Shown piece after piece: positions 32,688 to 41,259 of a DNA stretch of 64,000 nucleotides. The translations under genes and the position numbers were made by a program. Source of the DNA: an uncultured Chitinophaga sp. (GTDB lineage: Bacteria > Bacteroidota > Bacteroidia > Cytophagales > Cyclobacteriaceae); contig CABHOK010000014.1 in assembly GCA_902168205.1 (NCBI GenBank), forward strand, positions 558,001-622,000. The letters are read 5' to 3'. Under the pieces are notes generated by a model. The model was given only the letters and a program-made list of their open reading frames with translations, had not been told where the DNA came from and did not search any database. Each line of letters opens with the position of its first letter. Within the stretch, counting starts at the first letter, position 1.

Positions 32688-35030
32688 ATGCAACAAATAT
32701 TCATATTTTCTATTCTGAAAACGTTTACGAAAAACACATTCATAACGTTTTTCTTCCTGGTCTATTCCCAACAAATGTTCGCTCAAGTCATTGATAGCTT
32801 TGACGATAGCGATTTTCTGAGCAATCCGACATGGTCTGGTAACGCCACAAAATTTTCAGTTACAAATAATCAGCTGAAATTACAGGCTCCGGCCGTTACA
32901 GATGCCGCGTACCTTTCATTACCAAGTCGAGCCATTAACGATGCAAGCTGGGAGTTTTACACTCACCTGGCGTTTAACACTTCGAGCACCAACTATGTAA
33001 GGGTATATCTGGCGTCTAGTCAGCCTGATCTTTCTGATACCCTGAGCGGATACTTTGTGATGCTTGGCAACACGGCCGATGAGATCAGTCTCTATAAGCA
33101 ATCAGGCTCCACGCGCACAAAGATCATTGACGGTACCGATGGTAAACTAAATCTCGCATCGGCAGAGGCTAAAGTAAAAGTTACACGCGATGCCTCCGGT
33201 AACTGGCAATTATACTCGGATGTGGGACTGACCGGAAGTTATACATTGGAGGGAAGCGCCACGGATGCCCAATATTTTTCGTCTGCCTACTTTGGTGTGT
33301 ATTGCAATTACACCGCCACGCGCTCCGATAAATTTTACTTTGATGATTTTGTTGTCAGCGGTAAGCCTAATATACCACCGGCTCCACCAACACACAAAGA
33401 CATAATCTTTACCGAAATTTTTGCAGACCCTTCACCACGTGTGGAACTTCCTGAAGTTGAATACCTGGAAATATATAATCGCGGTGCTGAAGCCTTTAAT
33501 CTCGCTGGTTGGAAATTGACCGATGGTACTTCGGTTGCCACGCTGCCATTATATACTCTGGCTCCCAACAGTTACGTGTTGCTGGTAGCAGCATCTTCGG
33601 TAGCCGGTTACAATACAACTGAAAATATACTCGGACTGACTTCCTTCCCCTCGTTAAATAATACGGGTGACAAAATCGTCTTGAAGTATAAAGATGGAAT
33701 AACGATAGACTCGGTTAACTATAGCGACACCTGGTATAAAAGTGATGATAAGAAAGAAGGGGGCTGGTCGCTCGAATTGATCGATCCAGCGAATATATGT
33801 GGAGAAGAAAATAACTGGGCTGCCTCAGAAGATGAAACTGGTGGTACTCCTGGTAAACAGAATTCAGTCTTTGCTAATAAACCTGATCTTACCGGACCAA
33901 AATTAGTAGCAACAGTACCTGTAAACACTGCCCAGATCCTTTTACAGTTTGATGAAAAATTGTCGGGTGTATTGCCCGATCAGAGTAGTTTTGATTTTCG
34001 GCCTGCAGTAAATATACAGTCGATCGCATTTGCGGATGGATCACTCCGGGGCATTATGCTGACTGTTAGCGATTCAATTCTCTCCAATACACTTTACACC
34101 GTAACAGTAAAAGATATATATGACTGCAACGCCAACACGATTCAAAATAATTTTACCTCCGGTGAATTTGCATTGCCAGAAGATGCAGAATCGCTGGATA
34201 TAAAAATAAACGAGATACTCTTCAACCCCCGCCCTACCGGCACAGACTTCATTGAGATCGTTAATACCTCGGATAAATTTCTAAATCTTAAAGATTGGTC
34301 TCTTTCAACATTTGAAGATAACCAGGCCGGCAAGCCATATCCTATTGCAGCGACAGACTTTCTCTTGAAACCAGGTGCTTATCTTGTATTAACGGAAGAT
34401 GCAGATATACTAAAAGGCGAATATCCACAAACCCGCATAGAGAACGTACTGGAAGTAAAAGATATACCTGCCCTGAGTGATGATGATGGTTCCGTTGCCA
34501 TTCTTACAGATGCTAAACAAGTTGTGGATCACTTCTCGTATTCAAAGGAATATCACTCTGCTTTTATTAAAGACGTTGAAGGTGTTTCGCTGGAAAGAAT
34601 ATCGTTTACCGAACCTACCAACGATCGTAACAACTGGAAATCTGCCAGCACAACCAGCGGTTATGCTACACCCGGATTTATAAATTCAAATTCACACAGG
34701 GAATCTATTGTATCATCAGAAGATGTTGTTGTATCGCCGGAGATTTTTACACCGGGCACCGGCCAGCCTGACTTTACAGAGATACAGTATAAATTTAACC
34801 AGGGTGGTTATGTAGCCAATGTAAAAGTATTTGATGCCAACGGCCGAATGATAAAAGAACTTGCCAACAATGCTTTGCTTGGCGCAGAGGGTTTTATCCG
34901 CTGGGATGGCGACCGCGAAGATGGCTCCAGAGCCAGAATAGGTTACTATATGGTGTGGTTCGAAGTGTTTGACACCGCTGGCACTGTAAAGACCTTCCGG
35001 AAAAGACTTGCAGTGGCCTCGAGATTTTAG
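32688..35030 (+). CDS. Secreted lamin-tail-domain protein with FlgD-like C-terminus
   Basis: Large exported protein of about 780 residues with a signal peptide ending QQMFAQ. Domain order: an N-terminal beta-sandwich that looks concanavalin-like (SFDDSDFLSNPTWSG, to about 225), a lamin-tail domain (about 240-360: FTEIFADPSP, EYLEIYNRGAEAFNLAGWKL), a Big_5/SbsA Ig-like domain (about 400-485), a second lamin-tail domain (about 500-600: KINEILFNPRPTGTDFIEI), and a C-terminal FlgD-like module (about 680-780: VKVFDANGRMIKELAN, IRWDGDREDGSRARIGYYMVWFEV) resembling type IX secretion tail ends. ATG at 32688 is preferred; a GTG at 32673 is possible. Likely a surface or matrix protein. Confidence 0.85.
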   Translation: MQQIFIFSILKTFTKNTFITFFFLVYSQQMFAQVIDSFDDSDFLSNPTWSGNATKFSVTNNQLKLQAPAVTDAAYLSLPSRAINDASWEFYTHLAFNTSSTNYVRVYLASSQPDLSDTLSGYFVMLGNTADEISLYKQSGSTRTKIIDGTDGKLNLASAEAKVKVTRDASGNWQLYSDVGLTGSYTLEGSATDAQYFSSAYFGVYCNYTATRSDKFYFDDFVVSGKPNIPPAPPTHKDIIFTEIFADPSPRVELPEVEYLEIYNRGAEAFNLAGWKLTDGTSVATLPLYTLAPNSYVLLVAASSVAGYNTTENILGLTSFPSLNNTGDKIVLKYKDGITIDSVNYSDTWYKSDDKKEGGWSLELIDPANICGEENNWAASEDETGGTPGKQNSVFANKPDLTGPKLVATVPVNTAQILLQFDEKLSGVLPDQSSFDFRPAVNIQSIAFADGSLRGIMLTVSDSILSNTLYTVTVKDIYDCNANTIQNNFTSGEFALPEDAESLDIKINEILFNPRPTGTDFIEIVNTSDKFLNLKDWSLSTFEDNQAGKPYPIAATDFLLKPGAYLVLTEDADILKGEYPQTRIENVLEVKDIPALSDDDGSVAILTDAKQVVDHFSYSKEYHSAFIKDVEGVSLERISFTEPTNDRNNWKSASTTSGYATPGFINSNSHRESIVSSEDVVVSPEIFTPGTGQPDFTEIQYKFNQGGYVANVKVFDANGRMIKELANNALLGAEGFIRWDGDREDGSRARIGYYMVWFEVFDTAGTVKTFRKRLAVASRF

Positions 35031-35061
35031 TAGTACAAATACTCTCCTATATATAGCATTC

Positions 35062-35095
35062 ATTCTATAGCAGTAATTTTCTACTGCTATAGAAT
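35062..35095. terminator. Bidirectional terminator between lamin-tail gene and pdxJ
   Basis: Perfect 14-bp stem ATTCTATAGCAGTA / TACTGCTATAGAAT with loop ATTTTC, between convergent genes. No long T-run follows, but length and position fit a terminator. Confidence 0.75.
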
Positions 35096-35107
35096 TTGAA
35101 ACATCTG

Positions 35108-35821
35108 CTATTTCAATTGCTTCAGGTATAACTGAATGGTATTTTCAAGTCCGAGGTAAAGCGCATCACAAATCAACGCATGCCCGATTGATACTTCATC
35201 CAGAAACGGAATATTCTGTTTTAGAAATTTCAGGTTGTGGAGGTCCAGATCATGGCCGGCATTTATACCTATACCACCTTCTTTGGCTATACGCGCACTC
35301 TCCATATAGGGCTTAATGGCAACCTCTTTGCTAACGAGGAACTCGCTGGCATAAGGTTCGGTATATAATTCAATACGATCGGCCCCAAGAGCTATAGCAC
35401 CTTCCACCATACGAGGCGAAGGATCTACAAAAATAGACACACGTGCACCGTGCGATTTAATCTCCTGACAAATGTCGCGAAGCAATGCAGCATGTTTTAT
35501 AGTGTCCCAACCAGCATTCGAAGTAATGGCATCAGGCGCATCAGGCACCAGTGTTGCTTGTGCCGGTTTTGTTTCACGTATAATTTTCAGGTAACGTTCG
35601 TCAGGGTATCCCTCTATATTAAACTCGGTCGTTACTACATCTTTCAATTGTATAACATCGCTATAGCGGATGTGACGTTCGTCCGGGCGTGGATGTACTG
35701 TGATACCTTGGGCTCCAAATCGCTCACAGTCAATCGCTGCCTTGATAACATCCGGATTATTTCCTCCTCTGGCATTTCGGAGTGTAGCAATTTTGTTAAT
35801 ATTGACGCTTAGTTTGGTCAT
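35108..35821 (-). CDS. pdxJ: Pyridoxine 5'-phosphate synthase
   Basis: Last enzyme of the DXP-dependent vitamin B6 route, condensing 1-deoxy-D-xylulose 5-phosphate with 3-amino-2-oxopropyl phosphate. From the ATG at 35821 the protein has 237 residues, the usual length; a longer frame from 35890 adds 23 residues with no family similarity. Signatures are LSVNINKIATLRNARGG, GITVHPRPDERHI, FNIEGYPDER and GINAGHDLDLHNL. All active-site loops seem intact. Divergent from yqeY-like, so the 74-base gap holds both promoters. Confidence 0.95.
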   Translation of the reverse strand: MTKLSVNINKIATLRNARGGNNPDVIKAAIDCERFGAQGITVHPRPDERHIRYSDVIQLKDVVTTEFNIEGYPDERYLKIIRETKPAQATLVPDAPDAITSNAGWDTIKHAALLRDICQEIKSHGARVSIFVDPSPRMVEGAIALGADRIELYTEPYASEFLVSKEVAIKPYMESARIAKEGGIGINAGHDLDLHNLKFLKQNIPFLDEVSIGHALICDALYLGLENTIQLYLKQLK

Positions 35822-35856
35822 GAGTATAGAACGCTTCGGTGGAAAAAATGATCTGC

Positions 35857-35864
35857 TAAATTTG
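35857..35864 (+). promoter_or_regulatory. -7 promoter element of the yqeY-like gene
   Basis: TAAATTTG matches TAnnTTTG, 31 bases before the ATG at 35896. No clear -33 box. Confidence 0.35.
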
Positions 35865-35895
35865 ATTTCGCAAAATAATACTAAAGACAAAAATT

Positions 35896-36348
35896 ATGAG
35901 TCTCAAACAACAAATTGATAACGACATTAAAAAAGCGATGTTAGCCAAAAACAAAGAAGAGCTGGAAGCATTGCGCAGTATCAAGTCGCTCATCTTGTTG
36001 GCTGAAACTGAGAAAGGTGGCAGCGGTGATGTATCTTCTGATGTTGAAAATAAATTGTTGATGAAGGCTGCCAAGCAGCGTAAAGAATCTGCTGATATAT
36101 TTTCGCAGCAAGGCAGACAGGATCTGGCTGACAAGGAAGTGTTACAACTTGATATTATAAATCGCTACTTACCAAAACAACTTTCTGCTGAAGAGATAGA
36201 AGCAGAGGTAAAGAAAGTGATTGACGAAGTGGGCGCGAAAGGTCCGCAAGACATGGGCAAGGTAATGGGTACTGTTACCAAAAAGCTGGCAGGACAGGCC
36301 GATGGAAAAGTTATTTCCGAGCTCGTAAAAAAACTGCTGACGAACTAA
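35896..36348 (+). CDS. GatB/YqeY domain protein
   Basis: Stand-alone YqeY protein of 150 residues, homologous to the tail domain of the amidotransferase subunit GatB. Motifs are LKQQIDNDIKKAMLAKNKEELEALRSIKSLI and QLDIINRYLPKQLSAEEIEAEV, ending ADGKVISELVKKLL. A role connected with tRNA-dependent amidation is assumed but not proven for the family. Divergent from pdxJ and separated by about 150 bases from the hydrolase gene downstream. Confidence 0.92.
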   Translation: MSLKQQIDNDIKKAMLAKNKEELEALRSIKSLILLAETEKGGSGDVSSDVENKLLMKAAKQRKESADIFSQQGRQDLADKEVLQLDIINRYLPKQLSAEEIEAEVKKVIDEVGAKGPQDMGKVMGTVTKKLAGQADGKVISELVKKLLTN

Positions 36349-36499
36349 GTGCCTGCAGAATTCTGTTAGAGTGGAAGTCAGTCCATATAAAGTAATCAAT
36401 TTTTAGCAATTGTTCTTAGTGTATTGGGAAGCTGCATTGAAAATAAATTTTTCATACTGATCATTTTTTTTCCTTACTTATCAACATTAATTCATCGAC

Positions 36500-37252
36500 A
36501 TGGCCATTTTGGTTAAAGAAGAGAGCGGGTTCAAGTTTGTAGACGAAGGACAAGGCGAGCCATTGGTTTTGCTGCACGGTTTGTTCGGAGCGCTCAGCAA
36601 TTGGGAAGGAGTAGTAAACCGTTTTTCAAAAAACTTCAGAGTTGTTATTCCGATGCTTCCAATCTATGAGATGCCTATAAAAGAGGCCGGACTTGAAGGC
36701 TTGCGTAAATTTTTGGAAGACTTTGTGGCTTTTAAAGGCTTGAAAGATATGATCATCATGGGAAACAGCTTGGGTGGTCACGTAGGGTTGATCTATACAT
36801 TGAAGAATGGTGATAAAGTAAAAAAACTGATTCTTACCGGCAGCTCAGGTTTGTTTGAAGATTCGATGGGAGGTTCTTATCCCAAACGTGGAAATTATGA
36901 GTACATTAAGGAACGCGTTTCCTATACTTTTTACGACCCGGCCGTTGCATCAAAAGAACTTGTGGACGAAGTTTTCGATATAACGAAGAGTATTCCCAAG
37001 TGTATGCGCATTGTAGCCATTGCAAAGTCGGCACAACGCCATAACATGGCAGAAGAAATTCCAAACATAAAAGCTCCTACATTGTTGGTATGGGGTTTGA
37101 ATGATACTATAACACCACCGATGGTGGCTCATGAATTTAACAGGCTGATACCAAATTCTACATTGAAGTTTATAGACAAGTGTTGTCATGCTCCGATGAT
37201 GGAACATCCTGAAAAATTCAATGAGTTAGTTGAAGATTTTTTACTTCAGTAG
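36500..37252 (+). CDS. Alpha/beta-fold hydrolase
   Basis: Serine hydrolase of 250 residues without signal peptide. The oxyanion motif is LLHGLFGALSNW, the nucleophile Ser90 stands in MGNSLGGHVGL, the acid is probably Asp in WGLNDTITP, and the catalytic His is in DKCCHAPMMEHPEKF. The substrate is unknown. The next gene, a CBS protein, starts 25 bases later, so they form an operon; this pairing suggests a regulated or membrane-lipid-related role, but that is only a guess. Confidence 0.87.
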   Translation: MAILVKEESGFKFVDEGQGEPLVLLHGLFGALSNWEGVVNRFSKNFRVVIPMLPIYEMPIKEAGLEGLRKFLEDFVAFKGLKDMIIMGNSLGGHVGLIYTLKNGDKVKKLILTGSSGLFEDSMGGSYPKRGNYEYIKERVSYTFYDPAVASKELVDEVFDITKSIPKCMRIVAIAKSAQRHNMAEEIPNIKAPTLLVWGLNDTITPPMVAHEFNRLIPNSTLKFIDKCCHAPMMEHPEKFNELVEDFLLQ

Positions 37253-37277
37253 CGTTATATAAACAAAGAACAACAGC

Positions 37278-37943
37278 GTGATTGCAGAAGATTTGATAAA
37301 CCACATGATTCCTCCATTGAAGGGATCGGACGATGCTCACAAGGCTATCGTGTGGATGGAAGAATTTCGCTGCAACTACCTGCCTGTAGTAGATGATGGT
37401 AAGCTGCTCGGCTTCATTTCCGAAGAGATCATTTTAGAGACTAACGACATTGAAAAGAATGTGCGTGACTTTAATCTCACTGGTCAGCAATGTTTCGTTC
37501 AGCTGGATACGCATTTCTACGACATTCTGAAAGTTGCTGCTGAACATAAATTACAGATGGTGGCAGTGCTCAATGAAGACACTACCTACTTCGGTGTTAT
37601 TACGGTACAAGACACGCTTACTTCGTTCGCACAAACGGCAGCCGTGCAAATGCCCGGTGGCATACTGGTGTTGTCGATGAATCATATCGACTACTCACTC
37701 GCTGAAATAAGCCGGTTGATCGAAGAGAACCACGCTAAGATATTAAGTAGCATCTTAAAAGAAGATCCGCTTGATCCGGGTAAGATTCGTCTTACACTGA
37801 AGATCAATCAGCAGGATCTTTCTCGCGTAGTAGCAACGCTCGAGCGCTTTGGCTATAAGGTAATTGGTCGCTACCAGGATACAAAACCTGTTGTGGGTGA
37901 AAAAGATCGCATTGATATGCTGTTACGCTACCTCGATATATAG
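37278..37943 (+). CDS. CBS-domain protein (221 aa)
   Basis: Cytoplasmic protein with a CBS pair in the first 130 residues (DDAHKAIVWMEEFRCNYLPVVDDGKLLGFIS; LKVAAEHKLQMVAVLNEDTTYFGVITVQD) and an ACT-like C-terminal part (GGILVLSMNHIDYSLAEISRLIEENHAKIL). CBS pairs bind adenosyl ligands, so an energy-sensing role is plausible. The start is a GTG at 37278, 25 bases after the hydrolase stop. Co-transcribed with the hydrolase; convergent with the DUF3445 gene. Confidence 0.85.
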   Translation: MIAEDLINHMIPPLKGSDDAHKAIVWMEEFRCNYLPVVDDGKLLGFISEEIILETNDIEKNVRDFNLTGQQCFVQLDTHFYDILKVAAEHKLQMVAVLNEDTTYFGVITVQDTLTSFAQTAAVQMPGGILVLSMNHIDYSLAEISRLIEENHAKILSSILKEDPLDPGKIRLTLKINQQDLSRVVATLERFGYKVIGRYQDTKPVVGEKDRIDMLLRYLDI

Positions 37944-37988
37944 CTATACCTCGAGTTCCTCAACAGCGTATACCCGCTGAAAAATCAT

Positions 37989-38906
37989 TTATACTTTCAG
38001 GTAATCTTGAAGCACGTTGATGGAGCCTGTCAGTCCTTTATACGCAAGTGCTTCAGGCGACATACTCTGCAATGCTTTTAAGAGGAGCTTCCTCTCCTGC
38101 TGATTCAATTCATCTACGCGGTAGAAATAGGTGCGGATCGTAAACAAAAACGCATTTACATCGGCCAGCCCCACCAGGTTTTGCCGCTCCGTGCGTATAA
38201 ACCATCCGTTGTTTTTATGATGTGTGCGTCCCTGCCAGTTGCTATGGTCTTTATCCGGTGGTGCCATCGGGTGATGGTTCAGTCGCGTATCCGTTGCAAT
38301 TCCCCAGGCAAATCTTGTAAAGGGCGTGTTCGCATGTATAACAGAGTCGAGCATTTTACGATAGTGCTGCAACGTTTTTTCCATGCCGGGTACCGGTGCG
38401 TGTGCCGTAGAAAACGGTCTGCCTATTTTCTCACCCGGAGCCCAGTGATTTGGAGAACATAAATGTACAGCGGCTATCCAGTCTTCATCATTACTCAATT
38501 GAACAACCGCTATATCTTCCTGCACCTGGCAACACAATGCATCAAACAACGACTCGTAAGCATTACCGTTGAGGTTGAGCCAGTCTTCATGCCATAAAAA
38601 TTCTTCGCGTGTTGCTGTATTGATAAATTGCCGATTAGTATAATTTACCTTGAACTGCTTCGGATGCTCCCGCACAAGTTGCTTCACCAGGTATTGATTA
38701 ACCGAGCGCATCGTCTCTGGCTGCAGCTTCGCTTCACAATAATATTTGTGAATGTTCTCCTGCCGGCAATCTCTTTTATTGTCGAGGTATAGCGAATACA
38801 ATTCATCAATCTGAAAGATCAACGCATCGTATCCTTCAGCACGGGTTGTTGAGACAAGACCTGGTGCTGTTGTATATATACCCGAAAGAAAAGGCAGATA
38901 CCGCAT
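37989..38906 (-). CDS. DUF3445 / heme-dependent oxidative N-demethylase-like protein
   Basis: Protein of about 305 residues with the DUF3445 pattern: CQVQEDIAVVQL, VHLCSPNHWAPGEKIGRPFSTAHAPVPGME, and a C-terminal arginine-rich segment (NNGWFIRTERQNLVG, FTIRTYFYRVDEL). Characterised relatives are the alpha subunit of a heme-dependent dimethylamine/N-demethylase system; here no beta or gamma subunit genes are adjacent, so the substrate is open. The first ATG in frame is at 38906; a TTG at 38921 would add five residues. The upstream alpha/beta hydrolase gene ends 29 bases away, so both may share a transcript. Confidence 0.83.
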   Translation of the reverse strand: MRYLPFLSGIYTTAPGLVSTTRAEGYDALIFQIDELYSLYLDNKRDCRQENIHKYYCEAKLQPETMRSVNQYLVKQLVREHPKQFKVNYTNRQFINTATREEFLWHEDWLNLNGNAYESLFDALCCQVQEDIAVVQLSNDEDWIAAVHLCSPNHWAPGEKIGRPFSTAHAPVPGMEKTLQHYRKMLDSVIHANTPFTRFAWGIATDTRLNHHPMAPPDKDHSNWQGRTHHKNNGWFIRTERQNLVGLADVNAFLFTIRTYFYRVDELNQQERKLLLKALQSMSPEALAYKGLTGSINVLQDYLKV

Positions 38907-38935
38907 GCGCAATGGTGGCAATTATATACTATATA

Positions 38936-39715
38936 TTACGAAAGCCAGTTCATAACAAGCTCAACAAACTCTTGTGGTTTTTCGGCTTGTACCCAGTGGC
39001 CGGTCTCCATGGTTTCCAGTGAGGCCTGTGGGAATACTTCTTTGATTCTGTCCAGGTCACTATCGCGAACGTAGTTTGATCTTCTGCCCCTGATAAACAA
39101 TGTGGGCTTATCAAATTTACCCGGATACTGCATATCTACACCAATGTTGGCAAGCTGCTCTGTTATAAGAGGTAGGTTGATCTTCCACGAGAAACCTCCC
39201 TCTGCTTTTCGCTGAAGATTTTTCAACAGGAATTGACGCACGTCCGATTCATGAACATAACCAGCGAGTACTTCATCCGCTTCATTGCGTGAAGTAATGG
39301 TATCAATCGTGATTGCGTTCAGGCCTTTCAAAATCGTATAGTGTTCAAGATCGTAATACCGCGGAGCGATATCAACCACAATAAGTTTTGATAGCGAATC
39401 AGGATGCGCGAGCGCAAAATTCATGGCAGTCTTTCCTCCCATGGAGTGACCGAGTATAACAGGCTGCTCGAGTTTCTGGTCGTCTATAAATTCTTTCAGA
39501 TCGCTTACCATCGTTGCATAATCAAACGAAGCGCTGTGGTAAGACTGGCCGTGGTTGGCCTGATCGATGGTATATACTTTATAGTTATTGTTGGATAAGA
39601 AACGAGCCTGCGTTAACCAGTTATCAGAAGAACCAAAGAGTCCGTGCAGGATAACCAGAGTTTGTTTTGATGCGCTGGCATCGGCCGGCAGGTATTCTCG
39701 GAAGAACAATTTCAT
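38936..39715 (-). CDS. Alpha/beta-fold hydrolase (YbfF-like esterase)
   Basis: Cytoplasmic serine hydrolase of 259 residues. It shows LVILHGLFGSSDNWLTQARFL, the nucleophile elbow GHSMGGKTAMNFAL, the strand LIVVDIAPRYYD and the His in METGHWVQAEKPQEF. This arrangement resembles acyl-CoA esterase YbfF. It is transcribed together with the DUF3445 gene downstream and divergent from lysA. Its precise substrate is unknown. Confidence 0.88.
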   Translation of the reverse strand: MKLFFREYLPADASASKQTLVILHGLFGSSDNWLTQARFLSNNNYKVYTIDQANHGQSYHSASFDYATMVSDLKEFIDDQKLEQPVILGHSMGGKTAMNFALAHPDSLSKLIVVDIAPRYYDLEHYTILKGLNAITIDTITSRNEADEVLAGYVHESDVRQFLLKNLQRKAEGGFSWKINLPLITEQLANIGVDMQYPGKFDKPTLFIRGRRSNYVRDSDLDRIKEVFPQASLETMETGHWVQAEKPQEFVELVMNWLS

Positions 39716-39838
39716 TTCGGATGAGCGTTATATGAAAATTTTAAAAAGGTAAAAAACGTATGAGGCTTTGGGATTTTCAAGCATTAAAAATAAAGATCGC
39801 GCGCGGAAATTTTTTCAATGTATAAAGACCAACATAAA

Positions 39839-39886
39839 AATCCTGCAAATCGATCCTGATAATCCCGAAATCCTGTAAATCCTGAT
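39839..39886. repeat. Degenerate AATCCTG repeat cluster
   Basis: Several copies of AATCCTG/ATCCTGAT-like units stand head to tail between the hydrolase gene and lysA. This type of AATCCTGnAAATCCTG string is a familiar intergenic element in Bacteroidota as I recall it; its function is unknown. Confidence 0.4.
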
Positions 39887-39913
39887 ATATATTTGAACCC
39901 TTTAAAATTTCGC

Positions 39914-41146
39914 ATGGAGCTTATAAACGGAACTTACACCATCCAAGGCATTGACGTTCTTAAACTTGCAAACCAGTTTGGCACACCGCTATATGTGTAT
40001 GATGGTGCCCGCATAGCCGAGCAGATCACCAAACTGAAATCAGCATATTCAGCGGCTAACGTAAAGATAAAGTATGCCGCCAAGGCGCTTACCAACGTCT
40101 CGATACTGAAGCTGATGCGCAAAAATGGTGTAGGCATGGAAGCCGTTTCGCTTGGCGAAGTGCATCTTGCACTACGGGCTGGCTACCTGCCGGGAGAGAT
40201 AACGTTTACACCCAGTGGTGTTGACTTTAGCGAAATTGAAGAAGCGGTAACGCTCGGTGTAGCCATCAACATCGATAACCTTTCCACCCTGCAAAAATTC
40301 GGAGCACGTTATAAAGATACTTACCCGTGCGGCCTCAGGCTTAACCCCAACATTATGGCCGGAGGAAACATCAAGATCTCTACCGGACACAGTAATTCAA
40401 AGTTTGGTATATCTGTATTACAGCTTGAAGAGATACTTACGTTGATGAGAACGTTCGGCATTCGCATCAGCGGTTTGCATATACATACCGGTTCGGATAT
40501 AAAAGAGACAGAAGCATTTTTGAAAACGGCCGAAGTACTTTTCGAAACAGCCAAGAGTTTTCCTGATCTGAACTTCCTTGATTTTGGCAGCGGCTTTAAA
40601 GTAGCCTATAAGGATGGAGATATAGTAACCGATATACAGGAACTGGGAGGTAAACTTGCCAAAGCCTTCAACGAGTTTTGCCAGCGTTATGGACGCAACC
40701 TCGAACTGTGGCTCGAGCCCGGTAAGTTTTTAGTAAGCGAAGCCGGCACCATGCTGGTGCAGGTAAATGTTGTAAAGCCTACACCCACTGTAACGTTTGC
40801 CGGAGTAAATTCAGGATTGAACCACCTTATTCGCCCGATGATGTATGATGCCTATCATCATATCATCAATGTATCAAATCCATCGGGTGCCCAACAGCGA
40901 TATACTGTTGTAGGTTATATATGTGAGACGGATACCTTTGGAAGCGACCGGGATTTAAATGAAGTTCGCGAAGGCGATATCCTGGCCTTCAAGAATGCCG
41001 GGGCTTATGGTTTCTCCATGGCTTCTAACTATAACTCGCGAGTTCGTCCGGCCGAAGTACTCATCATTAATGGTGAAGCAAAGCTCATCCGCGAACGCGA
41101 GAAGTTTGAAGACCTCCTCAAAGGTCAGGTAGTGATTGACCTGTGA
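39914..41146 (+). CDS. lysA: Diaminopimelate decarboxylase
   Basis: PLP enzyme converting meso-diaminopimelate to L-lysine. From the ATG at 39914 it has 410 residues; a TTG at 39893 would add seven. The PLP-lysine is K57 in IKYAAKALTN. Further marks are SGLHIHTGSDIKE, LDFGSGFKVAY, LWLEPGKFLVSEAGT and the C-terminal active-site Cys in CETDTFGSD. Divergent from the hydrolase gene. Its pathway partner asd is 7 kb away. No lysine riboswitch or attenuator is visible in the leader. Confidence 0.96.
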   Translation: MELINGTYTIQGIDVLKLANQFGTPLYVYDGARIAEQITKLKSAYSAANVKIKYAAKALTNVSILKLMRKNGVGMEAVSLGEVHLALRAGYLPGEITFTPSGVDFSEIEEAVTLGVAINIDNLSTLQKFGARYKDTYPCGLRLNPNIMAGGNIKISTGHSNSKFGISVLQLEEILTLMRTFGIRISGLHIHTGSDIKETEAFLKTAEVLFETAKSFPDLNFLDFGSGFKVAYKDGDIVTDIQELGGKLAKAFNEFCQRYGRNLELWLEPGKFLVSEAGTMLVQVNVVKPTPTVTFAGVNSGLNHLIRPMMYDAYHHIINVSNPSGAQQRYTVVGYICETDTFGSDRDLNEVREGDILAFKNAGAYGFSMASNYNSRVRPAEVLIINGEAKLIREREKFEDLLKGQVVIDL

Positions 41147-41259
41147 TTTGTTAAAATTTGTTAATCGACCGTACTTTTTATTCACTGTAATACCTTTCTG
41201 CGAAAGGATGAACTTTTTTGGATGGTTGTTCGCTATTTTAGCGACCAATTTTCTTTTCC

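Noticed and set aside
39716-39913. Lysine riboswitch upstream of lysA
   Set aside because: Gap too short and without the conserved multi-helix core; only AATCCTG repeats are seen.
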